From Kwoniella bestiolae CBS 10118 (taxonomy: Eukaryota > Basidiomycota > Tremellomycetes > Tremellales > Cryptococcaceae), in contig NC_089242.1 of assembly GCF_000512585.2 (NCBI RefSeq), positions 3,410,001 to 3,474,000 on the forward strand: a stretch of DNA of 64,000 nt, in the 5' to 3' direction. This document shows positions 25,201-38,400 of the stretch, in pieces. The notes below the pieces were generated by a model that did not search any database, was not told the DNA's origin, and saw only the letters and a program-made list of their open reading frames with translations. Position numbers and translations under genes: made by a program. The first letter of the stretch is position 1; every line of letters starts with the position of its first letter.

Positions 25201-28136
25201 ATCTACTCACTTTGCGTTGATGTTAAGCTCCCTAGCTTCTCCATATTTGCCGCATTCTGCACACTTTGACCAGACATCTATGCCGCCCTCTTCTTTCGAT
25301 TGTTCTTCCAAGCTCTCAACCCTCAAAGGAACCTTCTTACCAGCATGTATATACCACCTTACATGTTCTGCGGAAGTAGCTGTGCATCCGGGTCTTGGGC
25401 ATACCATATTCTCTTCCGCCAATTCGTCTTTCAGATCATCCAGGATCTGTTGAACTGATTTATCCCTTTCCACATCCCAGTATAGATATGCATACGGGGT
25501 AGGTGCCTGGCAGATGTGAATATCTCTTTCTCCGTTGTCCAACCTGGTGTCTAATCCAACAGAACGCAATGATTCCAATCGTTGAAGGCGTATCCACCCT
25601 TCAAAATTGTCGATATCTCTGGACAGTGCACCTAGACCAGCACGCACATCTCCACCAAGTCTATAATTCAGAGCTCGACCATGTAGGGGATCAAGGGTCT
25701 TGTTGTTGTTATTGAGAAGTTTGCTCGGTGAGAACAGCGATGGACTAGTCGGCAGCCCGTCGACCGTCTGACCAGGTTCCTCATTCGCCTCTTGCTTTGC
25801 CTTTTCTCTTCTGATCTTATCTTCCTCCCGCACACGCAGCAGTAACGGAGGCATCGGAAGCTGCAAACCAGGCGTTGTGGAATGTACTTGTTGTTCAAGC
25901 TTGGACAGAACAGTAATGTATCTCTCGGTAGGGTGAGGCGTATGTGACTTTGCAGGTAGACCCGAGGTCGAAGACTCAATTGAGGTTGATACGCCTTTCT
26001 CTTCGAATTGTGGGATACCTCCCGTTAGAGGCGTTATAGGGAGTTCGGGAGATTGGTTAATTGTTTGAGTGGTTGTCACAGCCCCCTGCTCATGTGATAC
26101 GGAAGAACGTCGTTTACCCAAAAACCCCTCCCATACGTGTTTTGTATCTTTTCCTAAACGGTGGAAGAAACCTTTGGACTTTTCTCCCCTTTCTTTGTGA
26201 GAGCCCTTGCGTTGCAGGCCGACTGATCCACGAGGTTTCGTGGGTGAATGAGGCACTGAAGCGGTACCAGGTAGGAGTTTGGGCGGAAGGGGTGGTTCGT
26301 CTGGTTCTCGAGGTATCCGAAAGGCATCGAGGAGCTCGAGCTCTACCATCATGCTTTGTATAGTATAGATCTGAACCATCAAGCTTCAGTCTCAAGCCCA
26401 ACAAGTCCTTGTCAAGGAATTCGAATCTACTTACCAAGAGCTGCAAGACCCTTTGCAATGCAATCTGTTCTTCCTCGCCCTGCACACCTCTCACGACTAA
26501 AGTCCCTCCAACGATTCCAATTTCCCCTTGCTCCGCTTCTTTTCTAGGTATGTCATCTTCTAGACCAGTGATAATGAGCGATAATCCTCCTCTATCGGAC
26601 GTTCTGAACCCTTTCTCCGTGCCCGACCAAATCGAAGAATTACCTTCGGCGGACTGGTCGGTTTCTGTGCTTGAGGTCGTGCTGGAGGCATCTTCATGCA
26701 ACGAAGTTGACGATTCCGGCGAGCCACTGAAAGAGTTGAAAACACTAATCCTCTTCTTGCTCGACTTCTTCAGCATACCTTGCCTCCAAGTCCCCCTTCC
26801 GCAACCATGCGACGGCAGTGCAAACTGTCCTTCTGCAAACTCAATTTCAGGGTGAAATTCCGGTTGAACCTCTGATTTAGGTCCAATAGTCATCTCGCTC
26901 CATCGTCCTCCAGAACCACTCCACCACTTCTTATTCCCACCATCGGAATCTACGCTGGATACTGATTTCTTGCCGAGAGAGTTGTCTCGCTTCAGTCTCA
27001 ATGTGCTACTACTAGCTTCCTGATGGCGACCAGGAGAAGGGAAATGCAGGCAGAACACCGGCTTGAGCAATTCGGTGTCGAGCTGTGGTGGATTTGGTAA
27101 TGATGTGGGAGTAGGGAGACCAAGATCAGAAAATCTAGTCTTGGAGGATGAAGCGGTGAGATGAAGTTGGTCTTCGGAGGAAGAGCGATATTCGTAAAAG
27201 GATGATTGAGGGAAAGCACCGGGAACATCGCGTGGTATGGTACCGTATTTTGGGAAATCATCTGAACATTGTATGAGCAACATATTAATACATAGATCAA
27301 AGAAGTCGCTCACCTTCCACAACTTCCCATTCATCTTTCTTCGGTAAAGATAGCTTCGTATAGCCTTTCAGACTCCTGATAATCTGGCACCATTCTTGTA
27401 GCGGGATATCCTCTTCATCTCCGCTCTCGTCGTCTCCTTTCTTTGTACCTTTCGGATGAGAAGGAGTAGCGGGATTAGGGGTTGCCGTGACTGAGTTCGA
27501 GCTTGATGCTACCGATGATGGGCGACTATTACTTCGAGAGGGCGTAGATGATGTGAATTGAGGGGGAAGAGGTGAGCCAGGAATCGTCAATCTTCCTTTT
27601 CCAGCAGGATCAAACTCAGTCACTGAGCCTTTCCTACTCTGTTTCCCACTCTTCGGCCCCTTAGTACTTGCCTCGACTGTCGTACTCTCTGCAACATCTC
27701 CAGCGGCGAGTATCTTTCTCTCTTGGCTTTCCTTCCATTTAGCCTTGCGTTTCACCGCACCTCTAGTATATTCAGCCCAATCTAGCTCTAGCAGTGCTTT
27801 TCCTTTCTTCCCATCCTGGCGAGATAATCTAGGGACGATAGCCCCTTCCCATATAACTTTTTCTAAAACCTCCACTTTAGCTTTCGACCACAGAGGTTCT
27901 TGCTCTGCGAAATCCTGCTTCCTGCCCGCCTGTGAGGAGGGATCCTGGGAAGATCGGATCTGCTGTTCCAGCCATTGGTGAAGTAGCCGACGCAGATGTC
28001 GCAGATAGGTTGGTGGTAGTCCGGCGACGTTCTTGCGAGGTGGAAGAGGTGGTGAAGTTGAGCGGGGCGGGAAAGGGTCTTTCGGCAGGGGTTTTGACAG
28101 TGAGGAGGGAGTGACGGGAAGACAGGGCGATGACAT
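22273..28136 (-). CDS. FAB1: FAB1/PIKfyve-type phosphoinositide 5-kinase lacking a FYVE finger
   Basis: Fab1 makes PtdIns(3,5)P2 on vacuolar and endosomal membranes. The C-terminal kinase is clear: LVEPASIIAYTLS (the segment before the kinase), the ATP lysine in RYIVKEL, the DLKG motif in SRTYDLKGIEGRKV, SIMDYSLLIGVDEGKHELVV, and the Asp of VGLVDAIGSY. The last two exons give PPDQYRDRFEHALKNYFI and a basic end with its stop at 22273. Upstream, GGTLVVRGVQ and VQIYTIQSMMVELELLDAF match the end of the CCT-like domain. A Cys-rich region follows (CPRPGC, WYIHAGKKVPLRVESLE, CAECGKY). The N-terminal exon (28136-27297) has only two Cys, so no FYVE finger can be present there. Long Ser/Pro-rich linkers separate the blocks. 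Total length is about 1,650-1,700 aa over many exons. Confidence 0.88.
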
Positions 28137-28865
28137 TGTTTTAGGGGTTCATGAGCTATAGCTCATGCTGTTGGATTTGAAAATAGCTGGAGATGTGAGA
28201 GCATCGCATGAATATCCTGTCGTTCAGGTGTCTTTCGAGTCGGTCAAGAGCGGATAAAGACGAATGAGATGGGCGTGGTTCGTATATGTGTGGTGTATGA
28301 CCGGTAAATGAGGAAGAGGAAGATAGCCGCGACTGTTCAATGTGCGCTGACGGACAGCGGTGGCTTGTCGTTGGATAGATCAATAGGGTACACGGTGACA
28401 GATGAGCATGAGCATGGTGATGATAAAGAAGAAGAAGAAGAGGAAGAAGATGAAGATGATGATGATTTCTTCCCCCTTGCTCTCTTGATTGAATAAAACC
28501 CCAACTATCCATATATCCATCTTCATATTCATATATCCATCAATACACACAACTTTGAACACTGCTTATTATAGCTTAGCTTGCCTCACTGGATCCATGT
28601 GCACCGCACGTGACAAACACGCCTTGGAGACGTGGCTGCCTTTCCTTTTTGCAAGCTTAAGCTAGACGCGTTTCCTGTCAACATGAGGCAAGTGATCTAG
28701 ATACTTACTGTACAGCATTCTCATCATCATCATCGTCATCGTCACTCTCCTCATCATTGTCATCTTTTTGATACCCTCTCTTCTACAGTGTCACCTGTAC
28801 TACAACAGTCTCTCTCTTTTGATCTTGGCCAACGTATTGCTCTCACCTAGGAATGCGACCGCGAC
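28137..28865. promoter_or_regulatory. Divergent promoter region FAB1 / T5orf172 gene
   Basis: The 729 bp between two head-to-head start codons. It contains a perfect 16-bp palindrome at 28151-28166 just upstream of the FAB1 start and a GAA/GAT microsatellite-like purine tract at about 28426-28467. No ORF in it looks real. Confidence 0.6.
28426..28467. repeat. GAA/GAT trinucleotide tract
   Basis: A simple sequence of imperfect GAA, GAG and GAT units in the divergent promoter region. It is likely length-variable. Confidence 0.7.
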
Positions 28866-31063
28866 ATGTCCTACGCCTATGACCAGAGGTCCACCCAGAC
28901 TTATCAACAGGCGTTCCCATCTTCTCAACCTCAAGCTCAACAGCAATACCAATACCCATCTCAACCGGGTCCATCGACATGTAATCACAATGGATATCAA
29001 CCACCTCAACCTCATCAGCCATATTATCGACCAAACCCAGGTTATCACCAGCCCTCACCACCTCCACCGCCGACACAGCACAAGAGCAAAGGATATCGAT
29101 ATCTCGAAAGTCTGTCTACTTCTGTAGCTAACCTCAATGTAAATGACAATCCACCAAACTATCGGAGTACCTCGAATGGTGAATATACCAACACTTGTAG
29201 CTTTTACAATGATCAGCAACCTAGAGTCAGACTACACTCCGATCCAATCTCACCAAACTACAACAAATGTCTACCTGCTCTTCCACCTCCACCTCCTTCA
29301 AACCGATATGACCCCATTCCACCATCGTACAATGCTGGACCATCAAGACATGATGCTGGACCATCAGACCAGAATCTAACACCGCCACCTGTACCACCAC
29401 GACCAGTCTCATTGCCTCTACCTGATACGCATAACGATTTACCCGAACCAGTAATAGTATATCCAACATCACAGGGCACTTCAATAATATACGATCTGGA
29501 GCCATCGAACATTTCAACCCCGAGTAAGAAGAAGGTTTCCTCCCCTCCCAAAACATTCAGACCGTCCGTCCACCCCCATTCCAAACCCCGCTTATCGGAT
29601 GAGAATCGCCTAAGACCACCTTCGCCTCATACCCCTCCTCGGCCAAAGTCCGATTCGGATCTTCACACCTCGTCCAAGAAGAAGGGGAAAGGAAAGGTCA
29701 CTTCAACACCCAAGAAGACACTGAGTAGGAAGAGTAAAGATGAAGATCCAGATTATCATCCTATCATAGATCTGACCATATCTTCCTCTGAGGATGAGGT
29801 CGAATCAGAGGAGAATGAGAATGTTACTCCTCGTTCTGCTGCTAGGAGGAAATGCACCACGTCCGAACAGCCCAGTACGACGACTATGCATACCAGTACT
29901 CCCACTAAACAAGTATCTCGTACACGGCTTAGGGAAAGTCCATCAGGCGTAGTCCAATGCTCAGGATTTACGAGAACGGGTCAGCCATGTAAGCGGCTAG
30001 TAAAGGTATCTGCCCCATATCTCTCAGCTCGAGATACGAACGTAGCAGACGGAGATGAGAGGAGCGAAAAGGTCATGGGGAGGTATTGCAAGGATCATGC
30101 GGGGATGATATGTCAGGTGGATGGGTTTTACTGGAGAGGTTATGGGAGTAAAGCGGGGGTATGGATTGATTTTGAAGGTATGTTTTGCATAACTCTCCAC
30201 TGGTGTCACCGGGAAACGTACGAGATTGTTGATGATCACCGCTCATCTATAGAGTTCATCCCTTCCGATCTAGGGCAACAGACTCAGACGTTGCTCAGGA
30301 TGACTATGGAGAGCAAGCTCACTGCCAAGGTGAGTATTTCCTTGGAAGCTTTGCTGTAAGTTGGGGAAGGGAGAAATGCTGACTCCATTGCTCTGAGCTA
30401 GGAATCGCCTGGATATCTGTACGTGTACGAGCTAAGGGGTAAGTCAGACAACTCCTTTTGCATGAAAATCCTGGCTGATCAACCTGCGCTGTAATAACCT
30501 TACAGACCTCGAAACACCCTCTGTAGTTTATTTCAAAGTCGGCAGAACCGATAACGTCCCCCGTCGAATCGGCGAATGGACCAACCGTGAGTCCAAGTCA
30601 TCCTTCCACTCGTCCTTATTCTTACCAACTCAACTCCATGAGTTTCATTTCTGATATACTGTCTAATATCGCACACGTAGGATGCCACTCCAAAAAACCC
30701 ACCCTACGCGACATCTTCCCCCTCCCACCCTCCAAAACACTCACCAAGGGCTTACACCGATCCGGCACACTCACCACATCCTTCTTACCTGGCGCTACGA
30801 CGCATCTGAACGCACCTTCAAAAGCCATGAAGAGGTGGGAACGACTCGTCCATCTCGAGTTATCGGAACGGAGTTCCTCGGGATCGAAAGAGAGTGGAAA
30901 GGCTTTTGAAGAAGTTAGAAAGAGGTGTGATGATTGTGGATTATCGCATAGGGAGATTTTCCCCTTGTACAAAGGACAAGAGCAGGAGCAGGTCTACGAG
31001 ACGGTTATTATGGAGGTTATTGGGAGGTGGGATAGATTCATTAGGAGGATAACGGATAGTTGA
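28866..31063 (+). CDS. T5orf172 (MUG113-type, GIY-YIG-like) domain protein with Cys/His motif
   Basis: Five exons (28866-30177, 30253-30329, 30402-30438, 30506-30586, 30681-31063) join to 629 aa. The first 330 residues are Pro/Gln/Tyr/Ser-rich and disordered, with basic SKKKGKGKV-like stretches and an acidic ISSSEDEVESEEN block. A Cys/His motif follows (QCSGFTRTGQPCKRL then YCKDHAG), as seen beside this domain in fungal relatives. The C-terminal domain carries GYLYVYELR (the GIY-like strand) and VYFKVGRTDNVPRRIGEW (the YIG-like strand and conserved Arg), then CDDCGLSHREIFPL. That fits Pfam T5orf172/DUF1766, within the GIY-YIG nuclease superfamily. Nuclease activity has not been shown for most fungal members. 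It starts divergently from FAB1. Confidence 0.85.
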
Positions 31064-31229
31064 GATTGATCATTTCGATCGGTTTGACAGGTGACAATGT
31101 ATAGCATAACGGTACAAACCACGTTGTATATATGTACATAAATACTGATATAACTTAGCTTTTGTATGACAAATCACTGTTACGAAAGCACAAAGGCAGT
31201 CGCTACAAAATTCAAATTTAGATAATCAA

Positions 31230-34200
31230 TCACTGATTAGGCATGACAAATTGCGACCCATCAAAAACCCCGCCGTTACTCTCAAACAAACTGACCATCG
31301 CGTTGATATCAAAACTGAAACTGTTAATGTTCCATGAATCCTGGATTCCTCTGTCCATGAATACCGGGGGTGCAGATCCTGGAACAGCCATATTATCAAC
31401 GGGTTTGACGTTGAGGTTGGTCGATCGTGATTGGTCATTAATCGGTGAGACCGTAGGAGCTTGTTCGTCAGGTGTGAGTCCACTAGAGCCATTGGGAGTG
31501 ACCATCGTTTGGGTCGAGGCTGTTTCTGAGACTGTCACGTATGCTCCAACAGGTCGACCGGACGCCACGATGTCTTCCATTGAGCAGCTATTTTCGATGA
31601 TCAATCAGCGCCATCAATGTTTTCACGTGGCACACAACTCACTTGTAAAGCACTGTGAGCGGCTTTCCATCTCTTGGCTGACTTTCCATCTGCGTCATAA
31701 GATCGTCAATGATACGCAGATGCTTGACTGCGATTGGAAAGCGTTCCGAATACCTTTGGATAGCGAGTCTGCATTTATGATGAATCATAGTCAGTTTCAC
31801 TCGGGCCGGCTGGGCGACAGCACAATGCTTACCTAAATACCTCAACTTCTGATCTGAAGACCGAAGCTGATACAGGATCACCCGCCTGCGATGCGGCTTC
31901 GATGAATCGAAGGAGTCCTCGCGCAGCAAGCGACCAAGTAAAGCAGGAATGCGGGCCGAAGAGGGTCACTGGACCCCGGGTCAGCTTAGTCACCATGTGT
32001 TTGAGAACGATCTTTGCAGCTCACAGTCATAGCTGGTAGCGGTGACTGTTCATCCGAACAGGTTGATCAGCATCGTACGCAAACAAACACAGAACTGTTG
32101 ACTCACTGTCATATAATAGAGACAGAGCCGCCCGGATAGCGGCTAACGTCATTCGCGCTCCTTCATGCGTCCATGTGTCCTTGGTCACCAACGGTTCACC
32201 CAGGCAGATGCTTGCACTGCGAGAAAATCAGTTAGCAATACCTTGATGACGATGGCTACATTGTACCCACGTATGTAAGATCCAGAGTGCTTGAATCAAG
32301 TCTCTGTCGAACGCCTCGACTCCCTGACCTGCCTTGAAATGCGTGGGTCGTCTAAACTCTGGCGGGAAACTCATCCTGAATGTATTGATCTGCGAAAGCA
32401 ATACTCTGAAAGTCGGGTGGGAAAGGTAGCCGCTAAGAAGACAATCGTAAGTCATGGACGTATATCCGAGACAGCAATGGAGACTAACGCGATGCTGTGG
32501 GTACCTCGGGAGTATCGACGGAAGAATATTTGCACTTCCGTGTACAATTTCAACGATTTCACTAGAAGGCAGAAACTCTATGATATCGTTAGTATCACAA
32601 ATAATCGAAACACACAACGACTCACATCGCGATGACGAGGTGGATCTACGAAGACAACCCTGGTCAGCATGACGTGATGGCAATGGCTGGAGGACTTACG
32701 ATTCGTATATATATCAGGAGACCTGTATCATTTGAAGAGGTCAGCTTGACTTGCAGGGATCAAGCGATCAGGACTCACAACAAAGTTTGCACTCCTGTCA
32801 TTTCGCCAAATCCAATGTCGTACGTAGACTGTAATACCGGAAGTTCCACCGTGACCTCATCCTCACTCAGAGACTGCATCAAAAGGGCACGTCAGCATTG
32901 AAACCCAGCGAAAGGACTAGCTTACTCACAGAAGGCCAGGTAGTGCTTGCAGCGACACTTCTCTCCAAAAGGTACGCCATCCTGACAAGACGATCGACAC
33001 TCAGCTGATGGGAAGAGCCTACTGACACACAACTAACGTACCACCATGTTCGATCCCTTTCCGCTTGTTCCGTATCACTAGTCGCCGGTGGTAGAAGTGA
33101 ATTTGCCCCTCGAGACAGATTGTTTTCCGGTACATCTAGGTATGGTTCATAAGCTGTCTTTCATTGCCTACGTGTGCTTTGACTCACTTGGAGACTCATT
33201 GATACGCATGGGTGTGGCCATTCTGATGCATGATCCGGTCTCCATCCAAAGATCGGTCCACCTTCCCACCCCGTGTTAGCTCACAAAATGATGTCTTTTC
33301 GAGCAACTCACCAAGCGTTGTATTGGTCAACCGTGGTAGCTATGATATAGGCTGATCATATCACGGTAAGTTTAATTAATCAGACCACTTTTTGACAACC
33401 CAACGAGACTGTCTTACCTTGCATGCATGTTAGGAATCTATCACCTCGATCGATACATGCCGAGAACGTCTGAAATGCCTTGCGACGATGCCATAGCTGG
33501 AATCGGCTCAAAGGGGTCAATGATTCCGGCCGGCGGGCTGCTGACGAGCTGGTAAAGTTGAAATGTGGCTCTGAGGCCGATCCATCGAAATCTTTCGTTG
33601 GGTGGGTGTATTCATTCGTCGAGGCTCCGACGGGGAAATATGCTCGTGTTGCCAGGGAGGTTTCCGATATGAAATTCGAAGTCACAGCCAGAATGGCGTG
33701 GAGAAGAGGTTGTGTCTGGGTTGAAGATTTCAGTAAGATGATGGATCACGAGATTTATGCACAAGCTCACGGGAAAGTCACGATGAGACGGTGGTAGCAT
33801 CAAATTCTGCAACAGTCGATTCTTGTTCAGCATCCTGGGTAGGGTAGGTACTTTCTCGAAGAACACTCGGGTCATATGCTGTGAGATGGTGTGAGCTGAG
33901 TGTACGCTTTGCAAACGACATGCACGTACCTCTACAACTTCATACTTGGGCAGATCTTTTGGCCAGCTAGATTACAACGTCAGTAGCCTTTGGTATCACG
34001 GGTTGGACTAGCTTACTCTGGCCATATGAGATCGAAGAAGCCTGCCAATGGATCTGCCTGAGATGGGTCATTATAGCTATGTAGAATGTTCTGATCATGC
34101 TTGATCTGACTCTCTCCTGATTCATTGCCCGGGGTTGCGACTTCAGTGGCCCCAACATAGAATGACGAAGTGTTCGGCCAACTTCCGTGATTGGAGTTAT

Positions 34201-35035
34201 GCTGATTTTGCATTGGGTTCTCCGCTACCGATGTCGATGCTGACATGATTGATTGGGCGTTATATGGTGGGCCATTTTGCGAAAATTGTAGGTTGTTTGA
34301 CGAGGGTATGTAAGCACTGGATGATCCATCATAGATCGTAGATGGTGCATTTCCATGAATATGGGCAGAGCTTCCGTTCATGCCGAAGGTCGAGTGACCG
34401 AGTCCTTGCTTCTGATCTTCAAGGGCAGTGTGACATGCAGCTTCACTCGCGAATAAGCACGTCTTCTGATCAGCAGGATAGGAACGGTACGGCTCACCGA
34501 TACGACCTTCCAGCTCATTGAGTTTCGCCTTCTTCACACTGACTTCATGATCATCCTCGAATCTCCGCTCCTGCTCTGCTGCCAAGGCCTGTCGCTTTGC
34601 TGATTCTCTTCTTCGACGGGTTCTAGCACTGGGTTCTTTAGGTTCATCCCACGAACAAGCTTCGTTGTCGGATGGGTGGTCGTTCTTGTTCGTACCACGC
34701 TGTCTTGGCTTTTGACAGTTTGTACAAATCGGCTTCACGGCATCGCATTTCTAGGGAAAGAGTCATTAAGGTATTGTTCATTGCTGAGATCGGCGATACT
34801 TACTAGTTTTCGCTTACTGCCATAAGCCGTCAATGTCAGTGATGTCCATCAACAGACCAAGAAATCCAACTCACCGACACTGATGACATGCCGAATTCCG
34901 AGCTAGCACTTTTGGGATATCATTATCGATGAAACTCGCTGACGAAGCTGATTGTGCCGGATTACGATTAGGGCTTCCGGGTAAGCTTGCTGAAAGGATC
35001 GAATCGATATTATGGGATGAGTCCTGCCTTGACAT
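31230..35035 (-). CDS. Zn2Cys6 fungal transcription factor
   Basis: The start is inferred at 35035 (MSRQDSSHNIDSILSASLPG). The binuclear zinc cluster is assembled from three exons: 34875-35035 ends in CHQC and the first two bases of an Arg codon, a 13-nt micro-exon at 34804-34816 adds the Arg/Lys block, and the next exon starts at 34750 with KCDAVKPICTNC. The result is CHQCRKRKLKC plus CTNC and a later Cys in DNEAC, the standard Cys-x2-Cys-x6-Cys layout with a longer last loop. A basic helix follows (RTRRRRESAKRQALAAEQER), then a disordered Asn/Ser-rich part. DWPKDLPKYEVVE and FFEKVPTLPRMLNKNRLLQN open the fungal-specific transcription factor domain. The C-terminus ends DGSQFVMPNQ. Target genes are unknown. 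Confidence 0.88.
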
Positions 35036-35479
35036 GATGAGCTGTATGCAACGAGGGTGACGAGGGTGCGTTTAAATATGATGATGATGTTATGGAGGGG
35101 GAATGAGAGATCAAGGATGCCCATAGGATGAAAATAAGATGAAAAGGGAGATAGATGTAAATAACCATAACAGGTATAAACACGCTCTGTATGATCATGT
35201 TCCCCGACCTCGGCCATAGGCCATTACACCTTAAGAGTACCATGCGAATACAATCCATTACAAAGTCATCCTAATCGGAATCCTATTATTCATTCTAATA
35301 CTGATGGATTCCTAATTAGTAAAGTCACGTGTCTGATGTCTGAGAGTAACGTCAATATATATATTACACGTCCAAAGAAGCGCTGCTTACAAGACTGATT
35401 TCTCATTTCTCCTTTCGCATTCTCATACATCGCCCACATTGACACCACCCTCCCAGCACTTCTTAATGCGTATCGAACA
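35036..35479. promoter_or_regulatory. Divergent promoter region, Zn2Cys6 factor / COG4
   Basis: The 444 bp between two head-to-head starts. It contains TATATATATTACACG near 35355 on the COG4 side. There is no other recognisable element. Confidence 0.5.
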
Positions 35480-38400
35480 ATGCCTTCTGCCCCATCTGCC
35501 CCATCTCCCATAATACCGGATTCTCTACCTAACCGACCTCCTTCACCAACACAGCTCGCCCCTCGGTCAATCACCCATCCCGATCAGATAGCAGCTCAGC
35601 TAGCTCTCCTCACCAAGAGAGAAGCTGAGTTATCACTATCACTCAATGCTCTCGTCGCAGATAGGGCGCAGATAGATGGTGCTCTCTCTCGCCTGAGGGA
35701 GCTGGGCTCAGAAGTAGGCACTCTAGCTGCGGAGGTTGATGGAAGTAGGAGTGTATATTCAAACTCGAAGGGATTGGGCTTACAGTCTAACGGACATGAT
35801 ATGTACGATGGACCGGATGAGGGGCTGGTGGAGAGAGTGACTAGAGTATGGGAGACGAGTGAACGAGTCGGAGGGAAGGTACGACGATTAGACGAAGAAG
35901 TGGGTAGAGTGAGGGAAGCTACAGATATCGTGACAGAGGTATTGGAGCTCAAGGTGAGTCATACGGTCCGTCTTCCTTTGAGCTATGCTTATATATATAT
36001 CTCAGAACGCCCTGTACACACTCTCAGCCGCTATAGCCAAGTCAGACTGGGAGTCAGCTTCACGAGCCTGTCGAAGGGCCATGTCAGTGAGGCAAGAGGT
36101 GATAGAAGGAGGATTTGCAGGCGGTGTCGTGGTGAGCGGTGTTTGATGATCGAATGAAAAATATCCAAGCTAATCACGCTTCTCAGCCCACACCGCAGTA
36201 TCCACTGCCTCCAGCTCAGACCTTGCAGGAACTTCGAGAGGTCTTGCTTCATACTTTCAGAACGGAATTTGATGCCGCAGCGGAACGAAAAGACGAACAG
36301 AATGTCAGTCGGTTCTTCAGACTTTGGCCAGGTATAGGAGCAGAAGAGGAAGGCTTGGAAGCGTACGGAGATTTCGTTGTCGGATTGGTCAAGGGAAGGA
36401 GCTCTACTGCCGGAAAATGTGAGTGCATGTCTATCAAAATCTCAGCGTCCATAGGTACAGCTGAATCTGAGCTTTTCTACTAGCATCCTCACCACTATAT
36501 TACCTAACGTCACTTACCAATCTTCTCGAAGCTATTGCTCATATCATTGACCAACATCAGCCGGTGGTAGACAAATACTACGGGAAAGGCAGGATGAGGA
36601 CCGTTGTGGGCAGATTAGTCGGCGAGAGCGATAGGGTTGTACGGAATCTCGTCGAAGGATGGGAGGAGGAACGGCGGGTTGGACGACTTGTGAGTCCGGA
36701 AATTCCTCATTATGACTTGAGCTTACGTGTCTATTACAGATCTCAGACACAAAACAATCAAGCTTCCCACTATTACACAACCCATCTCTACTTCCACCCT
36801 TATTTGCATCTCTCAACAATCCTGCGGTCCAGCAGCTGTCTCTCGCTTCGTTAGCCAACACGACGTCAGCTGCTCTGCCGAATCTCTCTTCCGCGTCCAC
36901 TCTGCTGCAATCATACGCTCAAGGTGGTAAGAAAGGCGTTCCGCAGCCGGTGCAACCTGTGGCAATGGAGGAAGAAGAAACCGGACCAGACCCTCGAGAT
37001 GTTGATAGGGTCTTAGGAGAATTGGTGGCTTTGGGCGGTCGATGGGCCTTGTTTAGACGATTTGTATGGAGTCGCATAGTGGTGAGTTCTATCCATACCA
37101 CGCTGGTTTCGTTTCCTTCGCTAAAAATTCGCGATTAGGATGACGATGAAGACGATGATGACGGAGAGGCCAAAGATGAAGACACCATAGAAGACGGGAA
37201 ACAACAAGAGCAGATGGATGTGATAGAACAATCCGGTAGTCAGAGAGCGATTGAGAATCTACTCAAGGTGTACTATGAGCCCTTGGAAATGTGGTTCCTT
37301 CGGATGAGTATAGAAAAGGTAGGTTGAGCTTGTCATCGCACCAGAGTATCTACTGACATCATACGGCCAGGCCCATCGACTAGACCTACCCGATATCTCA
37401 TCACGCCCTCACTTATCCTCTATCCTCGACGACACGTTTTACCTCCTCAAGCTTGTGCTCGGCCGATTGCTCTCATGCGGATCGATAGCCACACTTCGGT
37501 CTATGCGTCAGAAACTTGCAGAGGTGATAGAGAGAGATTATACAGGAGTCATTAGGAAGAAAATGGATGCTGTCTACGTCGGTCAAGCACCTAGTTCACA
37601 GGATAGGGGAACGGAGAAAGATAAGAGGGAGAGGAATCAGAGGTCTGCGTTCATGGTGAGCCACTGCTTGATCTATTTTGCCCCAAATCCGAGAGCTGAA
37701 GTCTTCGATAGATACACTTGAACGATCTAGATGTCTCAGCAGATTATATGGAGAGACTATTGGACGAGACGCTAGCAAATCTACCTCAAGTCTTTCTGAA
37801 AACCGAGATACATCCTGTAAGAGACGAGATAGAGACGTTGAGAGATATCACAAATCGGTTCCGATCGACTGGCAAGGTGAGCATACATGTGTCTTTCGCA
37901 TTCCGCCTCCTCTTGCTGACTTTGACCCTCGCAGGCTGGGCTCGAGCAATTGTTCAACCAGCTTACCAAACCAAGGCTACGAGGGCTACTGGATGATTGC
38001 TACAAAGACGTTACCTATTTACTAGATGAAGATAGCTTTGCGGAAGCTGACGAATCTGATCTCGTGCGGAAGAGGTTTATCCGAGCTTGGGAGAGCTTAG
38101 TCGATGGATACAAGGTATGTCGATGTTTTATCTTGACGAAGGGAATAGAGGCTAATATGCTTCGTGGTGTAGGACTCTTTCACCGACCATAATTACCAGA
38201 CATTCTTCAACTTGACCGTGGAGGTGCTTGTCAGACCATGGGAGAAGATGATTCAGGGCATGCGATTCACTGAGGTATGTTTTGACTCAATGGTGGTATA
38301 TTGCGTGCGCTGACTGTGCACTTGCTCAGCTTGGTGCCATTCGACTTGAGCGAGATGTTCGGGCGATAGCCAACTACCTTTCTGCTCAGACGTCGTTCGG

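Noticed and set aside
25207..28136. Apparent separate genes N-terminal to the lipid kinase
   Set aside because: The reading frames connect across short GT-AG introns and the domain order fits one FAB1-type gene.
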